From assembly GCF_040529185.1 (NCBI RefSeq), contig NZ_CP159510.1, positions 1,426,001 through 1,490,000 of the forward strand: 64,000 bases of DNA. The letters are read 5' to 3'. Positions 26,649 through 36,746 of this stretch are shown one piece after another. The stretch's first letter is position 1. Every line of letters begins with the position of its first letter. A model generated the notes under the pieces. It was not told the DNA's origin. It searched no databases and saw only the letters and a program-made list of their open reading frames with translations. The translations under genes were made by a program, and so were the position numbers. Origin of the DNA: Sporolactobacillus sp. Y61. GTDB lineage: Bacteria > Bacillota > Bacilli > Bacillales > Sporolactobacillaceae.

Positions 26649-27848
26649 TTACGGCTGATCACTTTTGCTGTAGTGGCAGGCGACCCAGTGCCCCGGTCTG
26701 ATTTCACGCCATTCCGGCACTTCCCGGCATCTGTCTGTCGCGAGCGGGCACCGGGTCCGGAATTTGCAGCCAGTCGGCGGATTGACCGGACTTGGCAGTT
26801 CACCTTCGAGTACCACGCGTTTTTTTCGGCGCTCTTCTGCCGGATTGGGAACAGGAATGGCTGACAGGAGCGCCTGTGTATAAGGATGCATCGGTTCCCT
26901 GTAAAGTTCATCCGAAGGGGCCAGCTCGACCAGGTGACCCAGGTACATGACGCCGATCCGGTCACTGATATATTTCACCATGGACAGATCGTGAGCGATG
27001 AACAGATAGGTCAGGCCTCTGTCTTTCTGAAGTTTTTTCATGAGATTAACCACCTGCGCCTGAATGGAAACATCGAGGGCGGAAATCGGCTCATCAGCGA
27101 TGATAAATTCAGGTTCAACCGCAAGCGCCCGGGCAATACCGATTCTCTGCCGTTGTCCTCCTGAGAACTCATGGGGATACCGGCTGGCGTGGTCTTTATG
27201 TAGTCCGACGAGTTCCAGGAGATGAATGACTTTCTCACGACGCTCTTTAGCGGAGTGATAGAGATGATGGATGTCCATACCTTCGGCGATGGTATCCTCA
27301 ATCGTTTTTCTTGGGTCGAGCGAGGCATAGGGGTCCTGAAAGATCATCTGCATCCGCCGGTGAAGACCGGCCTTCTGATCGGAGGTCAGTTTGCCGTGAA
27401 TGGGCTCACCCTGAAAGCGTATCTCGCCTTCTGTTGATTCATACAGACGCATAATAGAGCGACCGGTTGTTGATTTTCCACATCCGGATTCCCCGACCAG
27501 TCCGAACGTTTCCCCGTGACGTATGCTGAAGCTGATATCATCTACAGCTTTTAAAAAACGTTTGTTATCTAAATGGAAGTACTTTTTAAGATGGCTGACA
27601 TCTAAGACGGCTTCATCAGAGTTTTTGGCCTCAGGTAAAATAGAGGGACTCTCCCTGTCTGATACTCTGAGAATGCCCTTTTTAGTGACCTTAACCGGTG
27701 GTTTGATTTCAGGCGCTTTCGGATGGAGCAGCCAGGTTGCCGCATAATGTGTTTCCGAAATTTTGAACATTGGGGGTTCCTGAAGGTAATCTACGGCTAA
27801 AGCAAATTCATTACGTGGTGCAAAAGCATCTCCTTTTGGGGGATCCAT
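26649..27848 (-). CDS. oppF: Oligopeptide ABC transporter ATPase OppF with OppD tail at its N-terminus
   Basis: 399 residues, longer than the usual ~310-330. Walker [12 protein letters not shown] lies at about 120, the signature [15 protein letters not shown] at about 225, Walker [12 protein letters not shown] at about 245. The oligopeptide-specific C-terminus [14 protein letters not shown] is near 370. The first ~60 residues ([36 protein letters not shown]) are instead the typical C-terminal tail of OppD. No start codon exists between this tail and the OppF core, so the two ATPases share one frame apart from a one-base shift. The ATG at 27848 overlaps the oppD stop (TGATG), so reinitiation could still make OppF. 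Confidence 0.85.
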   Translation of the reverse strand: MDPPKGDAFAPRNEFALAVDYLQEPPMFKISETHYAATWLLHPKAPEIKPPVKVTKKGILRVSDRESPSILPEAKNSDEAVLDVSHLKKYFHLDNKRFLKAVDDISFSIRHGETFGLVGESGCGKSTTGRSIMRLYESTEGEIRFQGEPIHGKLTSDQKAGLHRRMQMIFQDPYASLDPRKTIEDTIAEGMDIHHLYHSAKERREKVIHLLELVGLHKDHASRYPHEFSGGQRQRIGIARALAVEPEFIIADEPISALDVSIQAQVVNLMKKLQKDRGLTYLFIAHDLSMVKYISDRIGVMYLGHLVELAPSDELYREPMHPYTQALLSAIPVPNPAEERRKKRVVLEGELPSPVNPPTGCKFRTRCPLATDRCREVPEWREIRPGHWVACHYSKSDQP

Positions 27849-28681
27849 CAGATCAGGAGGGGACCCGGGATGGATACCAGTTCCCCCTTCGTTTCCAGAT
27901 CCGGCATGGAACGCAGCAGTCCCCAGTTATAAGGATGCCGGGGATCATAGAAGATTTCATCTACTGTACCCGTCTCAACGATTTTCCCGGCATACATGAC
28001 GGCAACTGAGTCGGCCATATGAGCGACCACGCCAAGATCATGGGTAATCAGGATAATCGCTGTTCCCGTTTTTTTCTGAATATCACTGAGAAGTTGCAGA
28101 ATCTGTGCCTGAATCGTTACGTCAAGCGCTGTGGTTGGCTCGTCAGCAATCAGGATTTTCGGGTCACAGGCAAGAGCCAGGGCGATCATCACTCGCTGGC
28201 GCATGCCGCCGGAAAACTGATGAGGATACTGTCTGTAACGCATATCAGCATGGGGAATGCCGACCAGTTCCAGCAATTCAATCGCTCGATCTCTTGCCTT
28301 GCTTTTACTGATTTTATGATGATGACGGACCCCTTCAATGACCTGCCTGCCTATGGTCATGGTCGGGTTCAGGGCAGTCATCGGATCCTGAAAAATCATG
28401 GATATTTCCGATCCCCGTATATGCCGCATGTTTCTTTCGGACAGTGAGACCAGATCCTGGTCCTCAAATATAATCTGTCCCGCATCGATGTGGGCGGTTT
28501 TTTCCGGAAGTAATCCTATGATCGAACGGGAAGTGACCGATTTTCCGGATCCGGATTCGCCGACAATGGCCAGCGTCCGCCCTCTGTCCAGTGAAAAACT
28601 GACACCACGCACTGCCTGGACTTTTCCCGCATAGGTCTGAAAAGATACATGGAGGTTTTTCACTTCAAGCAAATGTGCCAT
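27848..28681 (-). CDS. oppD: Oligopeptide ABC transporter ATPase OppD, C-terminally shifted
   Basis: 277 residues as read. Walker [15 protein letters not shown] is at about 39, the signature [15 protein letters not shown] at about 160, Walker [13 protein letters not shown] at about 180, and [20 protein letters not shown] near the end. The family has about 330-360 residues. After SIPG the frame runs into a stop, but one extra base in the G4 run (plus strand 27859-27862) would continue it as [18 protein letters not shown] into the next frame. It energises peptide uptake together with OppF. It starts with ATG after a GGAGG and is 56 nt downstream of oppC. Confidence 0.9.
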   Translation of the reverse strand: MAHLLEVKNLHVSFQTYAGKVQAVRGVSFSLDRGRTLAIVGESGSGKSVTSRSIIGLLPEKTAHIDAGQIIFEDQDLVSLSERNMRHIRGSEISMIFQDPMTALNPTMTIGRQVIEGVRHHHKISKSKARDRAIELLELVGIPHADMRYRQYPHQFSGGMRQRVMIALALACDPKILIADEPTTALDVTIQAQILQLLSDIQKKTGTAIILITHDLGVVAHMADSVAVMYAGKIVETGTVDEIFYDPRHPYNWGLLRSMPDLETKGELVSIPGPLLI

Positions 28682-28737
28682 GATCCTGCCTCCTTATCGT
28701 CTGTCTCTTTGTGATGTGCCTGCTGATATTCCAGCAG

Positions 28738-29685
28738 TTATTTCCTCATTTTCGGATCAAAAGCGTCACGCAGCCCGTCAGCTAACAGGTTAAAGCAGAT
28801 CATTAATGCTGTAATGATGATGGCGGGATAGATCAGCAGATAAAAGCTTGTCCGCATCGCCTGAAATCCATCGTTGATCAGGACACCGAGCGAGGCCTGA
28901 GGCGCCTGAAGGCCGAGACCGATAAAACTGAGAAAGGCTTCTGTGAAGATGGCACTGGGTATCGTGAACATCATATTGATGATGATCAGTCCGATGGTGT
29001 TGGGAATCATGTGGTGGAACATGATTCTGCGATTGGTGGCCCCAAGTGAACGTGAAGCCAGGATGAATTCCTGATTTTTAAATTTAAAGATCTGCGCACG
29101 GACGAGCCGGGCCATATTTACCCATCCGGTAATGACCATGGCAACTGTGATGCTGAGAATGCCCGGCTCGACCATCATGATCAGCAGGATCACGATAATC
29201 AGGTGGGGAATGCCAATTAGAATTTCAATGACGCGCTGCATCAGACTGTCCAGCTTCCCGCCGACCAGCGCAGCGGTCGCACCAAAGGTGACGCCGATTG
29301 CGATATCCAGGATGGCTGCGAGAAAGGCGATATACAGTGAAATCCGTGTCCCGTCCCAGATTCGTGTCCACTGATCCCGGCCAAATTTGTCGGTGCCCAG
29401 CCAGTGCTCCCCGCCCGGCGGCTGATAGGTTTTTGTATAATCGGTCTGATAATAATTATAAGAACTCATGAAGGGACCGATAAGGGCAAATAGAATAATA
29501 AGCGCCAGCACGATCAGACTGAAGATGGCTGCTTTGTTCTTCTTCAGCCGAATCCAGCTGTCTTTAAGAAAGGTCAGCGATGGCCGGGCTATTTTGTCGA
29601 TTTCATCATCTTTTCGCCCGACGACTTTGAAAAGTTCATCCGGCATATGTGACATCCTGCTGTCCAGCTGCTGCACGGGTCTCAC
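28738..29685 (-). CDS. oppC: Oligopeptide ABC transporter permease OppC
   Basis: 315 residues. An N-terminal amphipathic region is followed by six predicted membrane helices (AIFSLIVLALIILFALIGPF first) and the binding-protein-dependent transport signature EAFLSFIGLGLQAPQASLG near 235-255. The periplasmic-type loop GGEHWLGTDKFGRDQWTRI is typical for OppC/DppC. The start overlaps the oppB stop by 4 nt, indicating translational coupling. Together with OppB it forms the membrane channel. Confidence 0.93.
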   Translation of the reverse strand: MRPVQQLDSRMSHMPDELFKVVGRKDDEIDKIARPSLTFLKDSWIRLKKNKAAIFSLIVLALIILFALIGPFMSSYNYYQTDYTKTYQPPGGEHWLGTDKFGRDQWTRIWDGTRISLYIAFLAAILDIAIGVTFGATAALVGGKLDSLMQRVIEILIGIPHLIIVILLIMMVEPGILSITVAMVITGWVNMARLVRAQIFKFKNQEFILASRSLGATNRRIMFHHMIPNTIGLIIINMMFTIPSAIFTEAFLSFIGLGLQAPQASLGVLINDGFQAMRTSFYLLIYPAIIITALMICFNLLADGLRDAFDPKMRK

Positions 29686-30620
29686 TCCTTATTTCCGCTG
29701 ATTCGAATTCTGGGGTCAATGACACTGTACATAAGATCAATGATCAGCATCGTCACGATGAAAAAAGCACTGTAAAAGAGGGTCAGTCCCATAATGGTTG
29801 TGTAATCATTAAACTTGATTGAATCGACAAAAAGGCTGCCGATGCCCGGGACGCTGAAAATATTTTCAATAACCAGAGAGCCGGTCAGGATATTTACAGC
29901 GATGGGTCCAAGCACGGTGATCACCGGAATCAGGGCATTGCGAACGGCATGACGAACCAGGACAGTCATCGGACCCAGCCCTTTCGACTTTGCGGTCAGA
30001 ATATACTCCTGCTGCAGAACATCCAGCATTTCCGTCCGCATAAATCGGGCAATTAAAGCAATGACCATCAGTGAGAGGGCGATCGTGGGCAGTATCGAAC
30101 TGTTATAAGACTCCCAGTTAGCGACAGGAAGCAGCCCCCATTGCAGCCCGACATAGTACTGCAGAAATGCAGCGAAGACGAAATTGGGTATGGAGACGCC
30201 CAGGACCGCGATAATCATCGTGACGTAATCCCATATCGTGTTATGGCGGAAGGCGGCAATCATACCCAGAAGCAGCCCGACGGATACACCCAGCAGGACA
30301 GCCTGGACACCGAGAAAAGCGGATGGAACGATCCGTTTCGCCAGCAGTTCGTTTACCGACTGACCTTTATAATAGTAAGAAACGCCAAGATCCCCTCTCG
30401 TCAGATTGCTCAGATATTTGAGATATTGCACACTGACCGGCTTGTCGAGCCCGTACCGCGACATAAACTCCATCCGCGCGTCATCGGACAGGCGGGACAG
30501 CTTTTCTTCATTAAAAGGGGAACCCGGCAGCATCTTCATCATGAAAAATGTGATGGTGGCAATAATCCAGAGTGTGATCAGGATATTCAGAATCCGGATG
30601 CCGGTCTTTTTTACAGGCAA
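29682..30620 (-). CDS. oppB: Oligopeptide ABC transporter permease OppB
   Basis: About 312 residues with six predicted membrane helices; the first is ILITLWIIATITFFMMKMLPG, followed by the family motif and RYGLDKPVSVQYLKYL. The permease loop EYILTAKSKGLGPMTVLVRH, at about 205-224, matches EAA-type contacts with the ATPases. The TTG at 30620 is preferred because AGAGGTG lies about 7 nt upstream; an in-frame ATG at 30656 lies inside the upstream palindrome and has no ribosome binding site. It follows oppA and a perfect palindrome. Confidence 0.9.
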   Translation of the reverse strand: MPVKKTGIRILNILITLWIIATITFFMMKMLPGSPFNEEKLSRLSDDARMEFMSRYGLDKPVSVQYLKYLSNLTRGDLGVSYYYKGQSVNELLAKRIVPSAFLGVQAVLLGVSVGLLLGMIAAFRHNTIWDYVTMIIAVLGVSIPNFVFAAFLQYYVGLQWGLLPVANWESYNSSILPTIALSLMVIALIARFMRTEMLDVLQQEYILTAKSKGLGPMTVLVRHAVRNALIPVITVLGPIAVNILTGSLVIENIFSVPGIGSLFVDSIKFNDYTTIMGLTLFYSAFFIVTMLIIDLMYSVIDPRIRISGNKE

Positions 30621-30641
30621 AGGGCAACACCTCTCAAAATA

Positions 30642-30665
30642 AAGAAGAGAGTGCACTCTCTTCTT
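30642..30665 (-). promoter_or_regulatory. Perfect 24-bp palindrome between oppA and oppB
   Basis: AAGAAGAGAGTGCACTCTCTTCTT is fully self-complementary and sits between the oppA stop and the oppB start, followed on the minus strand by TATTTTG. It can act as a partial terminator or 3' stabiliser that raises OppA over the membrane components, or as an operator. Confidence 0.6.
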
Positions 30666-30699
30666 CAGATTTGCAATATTCAGCTAAACAGGCCGCGGT

Positions 30700-32322
30700 T
30701 CACTCCTTTGTGACATATTTCAATTCGAGCATTGAGCCGGGCGGCAGAACCAGATTTTTGACTTTCGTATTCTTCAGATAGGCACGTCCATCATAATACA
30801 GCGGACCAACAATGCCATCCCCGATTAATACCTTTTCTGCCTCAATGAACATGTCGATCCGTTTCTGTTCATCCGGTTCTTTTTCTGCAGCAAGGACGGT
30901 CTCGTTATATTTCCTGCTGTTGTAATAACCGCGAGATCCGTTCTTGCCATCTGTATAAACCCATTCGTGGAGATAGGTCATCGGATCGTTATAATCAGCG
31001 CCCCAGCGGTTGACAGCGATCATGTAATTTCCTTCCCGCATGGTCTCAAGGCGTCCGCTGAATGGCTGCGTTTTGATACTGACATCTACACCAAGATTTT
31101 TCTTGAATTCACTTTGCAGGAAAGTGGCCGTATCTTTGGAGACAGAGTCATCAGAAGCCAGAAGTTCAATCTTCGGAAGTTTGCCGCTTTCCTCGATGCC
31201 TTCCTCCAGAAGCTGTTTCGCTTTCGCCGGATCCGGTTTAATCACATCTCCGGCCAGATCACGGTACGTCTTTGATGCTGTGCCACGCATGCCTGCAGGG
31301 ACGACGCCATATGCCGGAAGTGAACCGTTGTTCAGGACGGTTTCTGCCAGCACTTTCGGATCATAGGCCAGCTGGAAAGCCTGTCTGATTTTTTGATTGT
31401 CAAAAGGTTTCTTTTTCAGATTGACCTGCGTGAAATAGGAGCGGAACATGGTTTCCGTACCAAAATCTTTATGATCTTTGTATGTGTTCACGTCTGCGGA
31501 AGAAAGATACACACGGTCAAGATCACCGGCTTCATACATATTCAGCGCCGTGCTTGCTTCCTTGACGACATCCATGTTTACCTTTTTGATGCTGACCTTG
31601 CCCTTGTCCCAGTAATGATCATTTTTCTCCAGTGTGACGCCTTCTGCCTGATCAAATGAGGTCAGGACATAGGGGCCATTATAGAGAATATTATCAGCTT
31701 TAAGGCCAAGATTTTTGAAGCCGATTTTATTGACAAATTTTTCGTTCAGCGGGAAGAAGGTGACAAAGGCTGTCAGATCCAGAAAGAACGGGGTCGGCTG
31801 ATTGAGCGTGACAACAAAGGTCTGATCATCCGGCGCGTCAATGGCGACAGCTTCCGGTCCTGCTTCACCTGCGTTATAGGCGGCACCGCCTTTGACAAAC
31901 TGGGCGATAATAAAGGAATATTCACTGGCAGTCTCCGGATCAAGCGTCTTCAGCCAGGAATATTTGAAATCCTGAGCGGTTACAGGGTCACCGTTGCTCC
32001 ATTCAATATTATCCCTGAGGTGGAAGGTGTATGTCAGCTTATCTTCGGAAATGTCGACGCTTTCTGCCATAGCTGGCTGAGGCTTGTTATTCTTATCCAG
32101 CCTGTACAGTCCTTCAAGAACGTTATTCAGAATACTGAATGAGGTACCGTCAGTCGAGGTGGTCTGGTTCAAATCAGGTATATCGGACTCGAGACTTAAT
32201 TTCAGCGGGCGGGACTCGGAGCCGGACTTGCCGCTTTCTGAGGAGAAACCTCCGCATCCACTGAGCATGATCGATAATGCCAGAATAACAGACATAACTA
32301 CAGCTAATCTTTTTTTGCGCAT
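30700..32322 (-). CDS. oppA: Oligopeptide-binding lipoprotein OppA
   Basis: About 540 residues, an SBP family 5 extracellular peptide receptor. The signal peptide MRKKRLAVVMSVILALSIML ends in lipobox LSGC, so it is lipid-anchored. Family blocks include AESVDISEDKLTYTFHLRDN, WSNGDPVTAQDFKYSW and FQLAYDPKVLAETVLNNG. The ATG at 32322 is preferred over an upstream in-frame ATG (32370) because AGGGGG lies about 8 nt before it and the signal peptide begins there. It is the first gene of the operon on this strand. Confidence 0.95.
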   Translation of the reverse strand: MRKKRLAVVMSVILALSIMLSGCGGFSSESGKSGSESRPLKLSLESDIPDLNQTTSTDGTSFSILNNVLEGLYRLDKNNKPQPAMAESVDISEDKLTYTFHLRDNIEWSNGDPVTAQDFKYSWLKTLDPETASEYSFIIAQFVKGGAAYNAGEAGPEAVAIDAPDDQTFVVTLNQPTPFFLDLTAFVTFFPLNEKFVNKIGFKNLGLKADNILYNGPYVLTSFDQAEGVTLEKNDHYWDKGKVSIKKVNMDVVKEASTALNMYEAGDLDRVYLSSADVNTYKDHKDFGTETMFRSYFTQVNLKKKPFDNQKIRQAFQLAYDPKVLAETVLNNGSLPAYGVVPAGMRGTASKTYRDLAGDVIKPDPAKAKQLLEEGIEESGKLPKIELLASDDSVSKDTATFLQSEFKKNLGVDVSIKTQPFSGRLETMREGNYMIAVNRWGADYNDPMTYLHEWVYTDGKNGSRGYYNSRKYNETVLAAEKEPDEQKRIDMFIEAEKVLIGDGIVGPLYYDGRAYLKNTKVKNLVLPPGSMLELKYVTKE

Positions 32323-32665
32323 CTTTTTACCCCCTGCTTTCTGATTGTCATCAAGAGTATGCCGCCCCAATTCGGTTGCAGTTTGCCGGTTTTCTGTAAA
32401 TCAGCAGTTATGTATCCTTTTCTGAGAGAACCCCTCCCTCTTTGATTTGCACAAAACATTCTTTAAAATTTGAAAAATAAAATATATTCACTATTTTAAT
32501 AGAAAATTTAACAACTGTTCAATATAATCTGTGAGAATATATTTCGACAGGAAACGACAGGTGCTTCCTTCCTGTCTGTTTTTCAGCGTTCCATCCTCTC
32601 TTATTTTTGATAGAATAGAACTGAGACCAGCCGAATAGACAGATCAGAGTGAGGGAGAGATTGAG
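32323..32665. other. Divergent intergenic region
   Basis: An AT-rich region separates the divergent oppA and the reductase gene. It must contain both promoters, but no clear -35/-10 pair stands out for oppA. A small stem GACAGG/CCTGTC followed by TGTTTTTC at about 32548-32575 resembles a short terminator or leader hairpin on the plus strand. No gene is seen. Confidence 0.4.
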
Positions 32666-33619
32666 ATGAGAATAGCCGTCATTGGCGCGGGCGCTATGGG
32701 TCTGCGTTATGGTATCCTGCTGCAGGAAGCGGGAAATGAAGTGGACTTTGTCGAGCCATGGGAACCGAGTTATCAGGCAATTAAAGAGCAGGACGGTGTT
32801 TATGTTTCGCGTGACCATCAGAATCAGCACCTTGTGCCGGTACATGTTTATCGGCCGGCAGAATATCCGAAAGAGCCGGAACTTGTCATCCTGTTCGTGA
32901 AACAGATGCAGTCGGAGGAGGCGATGGCTGCCTGCAGTCATTTTATCGGAGACCGTACATATGTCCTGACGAATCAGAATGGGATCGGGTCTGTTGATGT
33001 CATCCGTCAATATGTCCCGGATCAGCATATTATTGCCGGTATCGCACTGATTGCATCGGTGCTGGATGCCCCTGGGAAAGTAGATTTTATGGGGGCAAAA
33101 GGCGCCGGTCATACCCATCTGGCAAATGTCACTGAGAAACCGGATGCTTTTACCCGTCAGGTTGTGGAAGAATTCCGGAAGGCCGGAATGAATCCGACGC
33201 TTCACAAGAATTATCTGGGGACTCTGTGGAGTAAGCTGCTGATGAATTCCGTCATTAACACCCTCTGCACACTGATGGATATCACGATGGGTCAGTATGT
33301 CGCCTATTCAGGAGCGGCGGGACTGACGAAGCGTCTGATTGATGAAGGGTACGACGCCGGGCTGGCCGATGGTGTACGGTTCATGCAAAGCCGCGAAGAG
33401 ATGGCGGGAATCATTTTTCACGAAAGTTCGCAGGTTAATCCGCTGCATCGGCCGTCGATGTATCAGGATATGGTGAATGGCAGGCCGACGGAAGTGGATT
33501 ATATTAATGGCTATATTGTCAGGGTGGCAAAGAAACATCATCTGGAAGCGAAAAGTCATGAGCTGCTCGTGGAACTGCTTCATCTGGCTGAACAGGTCCG
33601 GAATCCGAAACACGAATGA
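32666..33619 (+). CDS. Ketopantoate reductase family protein (PanE/ApbA)
   Basis: 317 residues. The N-terminal NADP-binding motif is GAGAMGLRYG (residues ~7-16), and VKQMQSEEA and LTNQNGIGSVDVI fit the ApbA N-terminal domain. The C-terminal helical domain has the conserved lysine region LWSKLLMNSVINTLCTLMD (~190-208) and HRPSMYQDMVNGRPTEVDYI (~270-290). It would reduce 2-dehydropantoate to pantoate for coenzyme A synthesis, or a related 2-oxo acid; paralogs are common, so the exact substrate is open. The start follows GAGGGAGAG. It stands alone between oppA and a terminator. Confidence 0.88.
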   Translation: MRIAVIGAGAMGLRYGILLQEAGNEVDFVEPWEPSYQAIKEQDGVYVSRDHQNQHLVPVHVYRPAEYPKEPELVILFVKQMQSEEAMAACSHFIGDRTYVLTNQNGIGSVDVIRQYVPDQHIIAGIALIASVLDAPGKVDFMGAKGAGHTHLANVTEKPDAFTRQVVEEFRKAGMNPTLHKNYLGTLWSKLLMNSVINTLCTLMDITMGQYVAYSGAAGLTKRLIDEGYDAGLADGVRFMQSREEMAGIIFHESSQVNPLHRPSMYQDMVNGRPTEVDYINGYIVRVAKKHHLEAKSHELLVELLHLAEQVRNPKHE

Positions 33620-33677
33620 AAACCTGACGCTGCCAGAGGCTTAGTTTTTCGTAAAACTAATAGCTGATAAAAAGATG

Positions 33678-33717
33678 AAAACCCCCGTAACGGCTGAAGA
33701 CCGCTTCCGGGGGTTTT
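33678..33717. terminator. Bidirectional terminator between reductase and LCP genes
   Basis: AAAACCCCCG / CGGGGGTTTT stem with an inner loop containing CGGCTGAAGACCG, placed between two convergent genes. Strong in both directions. Confidence 0.9.
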
Positions 33718-33724
33718 CTGAGGA

Positions 33725-34753
33725 TCAGTTGGTAAAGTATTTCTTTATGACTGTTTTCAATTCTGATTCATTTAAGATAATCTGGCTGTTGTTTCTCTCC
33801 AGAACATCATCATACATGGTCGCACCGCGTCCTTTGACCTGACGGTACTTAATCTGTTCTTCCGGATGAAAATCTCCTTTGACGCCGAGTCCGATGCTGA
33901 CCATGTCTTCAGTTGACATGTTTGTTGCAATCAGGAATTTTGAAAGTGACCTTGAAAGGGCCGGAAGTTTTGTGACATTGGAAGGGTGCATGACTTTTTT
34001 CGCAATACCAATCAGTGCGGCCTGCTGAATCTTTTGCCTGCCGTAATCGGTACCGGGCAGCGAGTAGCGTTCGTGCGTCAGTTCGGCAACCATCCTGCCG
34101 TTGACTGAATGGGTGCCGGCTGTGAACGTCTTTCCTTTGTTTTCCGGATACCAGGGGTGGGTCAGGGTGACTTTAAAGGGAAGATTGATGTCGATACCGC
34201 CCAGTGTGTCGACCATATCCTGAAGACCCCAATAGTTGGTTTCTGCATAGTAGTTGATGGGAACTCCGGTCAGACGGGAGACGGCTTTGACCGAATCAAC
34301 AATTCCCTGTTGTGTGCCTTTTTTCGACTGAGATATGTACTGGACACTCGTCAGTTTGGTGTATCCGTAACCTGGCATGTATACCCGTGTATCACGGGGG
34401 ATACTTAGCATGTTGTATGTATGGTTGTTCAGGTTGGCGTGAATTAATACCATAGAATCGGTGTGGCTCGCTGTATTTCCCTTGCGCGCGTCAGAGCCGA
34501 TCAGAAGGACATTGAATGTTCCCGATTTCTGCTCAGGGGCCTGCTTTTTTCCGTTATCCGGTGAAACGCCGATGGCATCGAGGTCTTTAAAATGGTTCAC
34601 AGGTTTCAGCGTATTATATTTATAGAAACCGAACGCCGTTCCGGAGACGATCAGAAGTGCGAGGATAAGCAGGGTATAGCGAAGGACCCGGTGGTTCTTC
34701 CTCGATTTTTTAATCCCTTCCCTTGTATTTTCGTTATCGGTTTTCCTGGACAA
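33725..34753 (-). CDS. LytR-CpsA-Psr (LCP) family cell-wall ligase
   Basis: About 342 residues: a short basic cytosolic N-terminus, one membrane helix (YTLLILALLIVSGTAFGFY), and an extracellular LCP domain. It contains the conserved blocks VLLIGSDARKGNTASHTDSM, ML SIPRDTRVYMPGYGYTKL (broken here only for length) and VNGRMVAELTHERYSLPGTDYGRQKIQQ, with the arginines and aspartates that bind the polyprenyl pyrophosphate. LCP enzymes attach teichoic acids or other glycopolymers to peptidoglycan. The TTG at 34753 follows AAAGAGGG at 8 nt; upstream in-frame ATGs (34816, 34849) lack a ribosome binding site. It may attach the polymer made by the tua-like operon, but this is inference. Confidence 0.88.
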   Translation of the reverse strand: MSRKTDNENTREGIKKSRKNHRVLRYTLLILALLIVSGTAFGFYKYNTLKPVNHFKDLDAIGVSPDNGKKQAPEQKSGTFNVLLIGSDARKGNTASHTDSMVLIHANLNNHTYNMLSIPRDTRVYMPGYGYTKLTSVQYISQSKKGTQQGIVDSVKAVSRLTGVPINYYAETNYWGLQDMVDTLGGIDINLPFKVTLTHPWYPENKGKTFTAGTHSVNGRMVAELTHERYSLPGTDYGRQKIQQAALIGIAKKVMHPSNVTKLPALSRSLSKFLIATNMSTEDMVSIGLGVKGDFHPEEQIKYRQVKGRGATMYDDVLERNNSQIILNESELKTVIKKYFTN

Positions 34754-35024
34754 AGAGTGATCCCTCTTTCCGTAGTGGTTTTTCACATCGATATTTGTTC
34801 GCGGGTACAAAGTCATTATAACGGTCAAGCCATCCCCAGACAACATCATCCGGCAAAATGTCGATTTTCAGTAGATGATCCATGTCACATTTTCTTTCAT
34901 AAGCCGGGTGATGGATCCGTTGCATTAATATTCAATTTTTTTGTTCCATGGTCGATTAATTGGATCCATGTCCATGGTATAATGGATCTGTTTCAAAATT
35001 TTTACAGGAAAGAAGGTTTGTGAT

Positions 35025-36631
35025 TTGTATTGTAAACATTGCGGCGCCCCGCTTCTTGACGGGGCAAAGTTCTGCGGGACGTGCGGTGCACCAGTTCCGC
35101 CGGCGGATGGGAAAGAGCAGGGGAACGACCGGGAAACCGAACCTCCTGTATCCTCTGCTGTTCATGAGGATGCGCCTGATGCGTCTGCTGAAAAAGTTCA
35201 TGAAGATCAGCACGCCTCAGAGCATGAGGAGCGTCAGATGGTTGCCGTACCTCCCCGTGACGCGGCAGTTGAATCTGCCGATACCGTAACGGAGAGGCGG
35301 CCCGCTACCGGAAAGTCCTGGATACATAGAAAAGCCATTATGATCCCGCTGGTTTCATTGATTATCATTTTTGCCGGCCTGTACTTTACGGGAAAGTACC
35401 TGACCGATCCGGTCCGTACGGTTGATGCGTTTGAACAGGCGGTCGAGGATCAGAATATCGATAAACTGAAAGGCATGATCTATACCTATGAGGATGTTAA
35501 AATGACAGATACACAGGTTAAAGCCATGCTGGCCTGGTTTAAAAATGATCCGGATACGTATTCAGACATTGTTCAGTCGCTGGAAAACACGGCACACGCG
35601 GCGAATCACGTCAGATACGGCCATACCCCGTACTATCTGCATAAAGCCGGAAAACAATATCTCCTGTTCGATCATTATCAGATTGCAACAGAACTCATTT
35701 ACCCGGAAGTGACGACGAACCTGAAAAACATGGTTATCGGGATCACAGGTGCCGGTAAGGGGAAAACAGCAGAAAAAGCAGAAAGCAATTCACCGCAGAC
35801 GATTAAACTCGATGGGGTGATTCCGGGCATCTATACGTTCTACGGACATTCAGATGCGATGGATCAGACGAAAAAAAGACATTGACTTCGGACGACAGGC
35901 AGGTTGATTTTTCCGGGACTTATATTTCGTTAAGCAGTAATATCCCTGTTGCCAAGCTTTATGTCAATAATGAAGATACAGGTAAAACCGTGGCTCAGGC
36001 CGGTGAATGGGGGCCGTTCAAGAAGGATGATACACCGACTTTTTATGCCAGATATACGGCAAACGGGCATTCCATTCAATCGGAGACGGTCTCTGTTTCC
36101 GATGAGTCTGACTATGATACCGTCACCCTGGATGAAGCCGAAAGTGACGGCATCGACCTTTATTTTGAAGATGTGGAAAACGGTGATTTTTATACGCTCG
36201 ATGGAACCGATAATCAGGCGAATATGGAGACGCTGAAAACCTACTTTGACAATTATTACAACGCCAATGCGAGTGCCGTATCTTATGGCGAGATGGACCA
36301 CTTTGCCTCCTTTTTTGAAACAGGCACTGATTTTTCCAATAGTCAGTTGAAAAGCGCTCAGAAATTCTATGACAACGGCGTCACGGAATCGATTAATTCT
36401 TATGATCTGAATAATCTCAAGAGTCAGGGTAAGGGACTTTACAGTGTTGAAGCCAATGAAAGCTGGGACGAAACCATTACAGATGACGAGACAGGGGACA
36501 GAAAAGACATTACTTTCACACTGAAAAATACGTATCAGCTGAAAGAAACAGCTCCGGGCGAACTGAAAATCGTCGGGATGAAGATTGAGGATCGGAAGGT
36601 TCAGACAACTTCTGAAAATGAAGAGTACTGA
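35025..36631 (+). CDS. TcaA/YvbJ-like zinc-ribbon membrane protein, frameshifted
   Basis: About 535 residues when joined. The N-terminal zinc ribbon MYCKHCGAPLLDGAKFCGTC has four cysteines. A low-complexity acidic linker follows, then one membrane helix MIPLVSLIIIFAGLYFTG (~108-125) and an extracellular part of repeated TcaA-like domains ending in an NTF2-like domain (LKTYFDNYYNANAS onwards). An A7 run at 35871-35877 shifts the frame from AMDQTKK to TSDDRQVDFSGTY; an eighth A would restore it. TcaA proteins influence glycopeptide sensitivity and wall stress in staphylococci. The start is TTG behind GAAAGAAGG. Confidence 0.78.
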
Positions 36632-36673
36632 TCTCAACCGCCACTGAAACAGAGTTATACTTATCGTAAGAAG

Positions 36674-36705
36674 AGCCTGTGCCCGTAAAAAGCGGGGTAC
36701 AGGCT
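36674..36705 (+). terminator. Terminator after the TcaA-like gene
   Basis: Stem AGCCTGTGCCCG / CGGGGTACAGGCT with a short loop, followed by TCTTCATT. Located 43 nt after the stop codon. Confidence 0.75.
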
Positions 36706-36746
36706 TCTTCATTCTGTGACAGCTGTTCTTTGACGCGCGCCGGATG

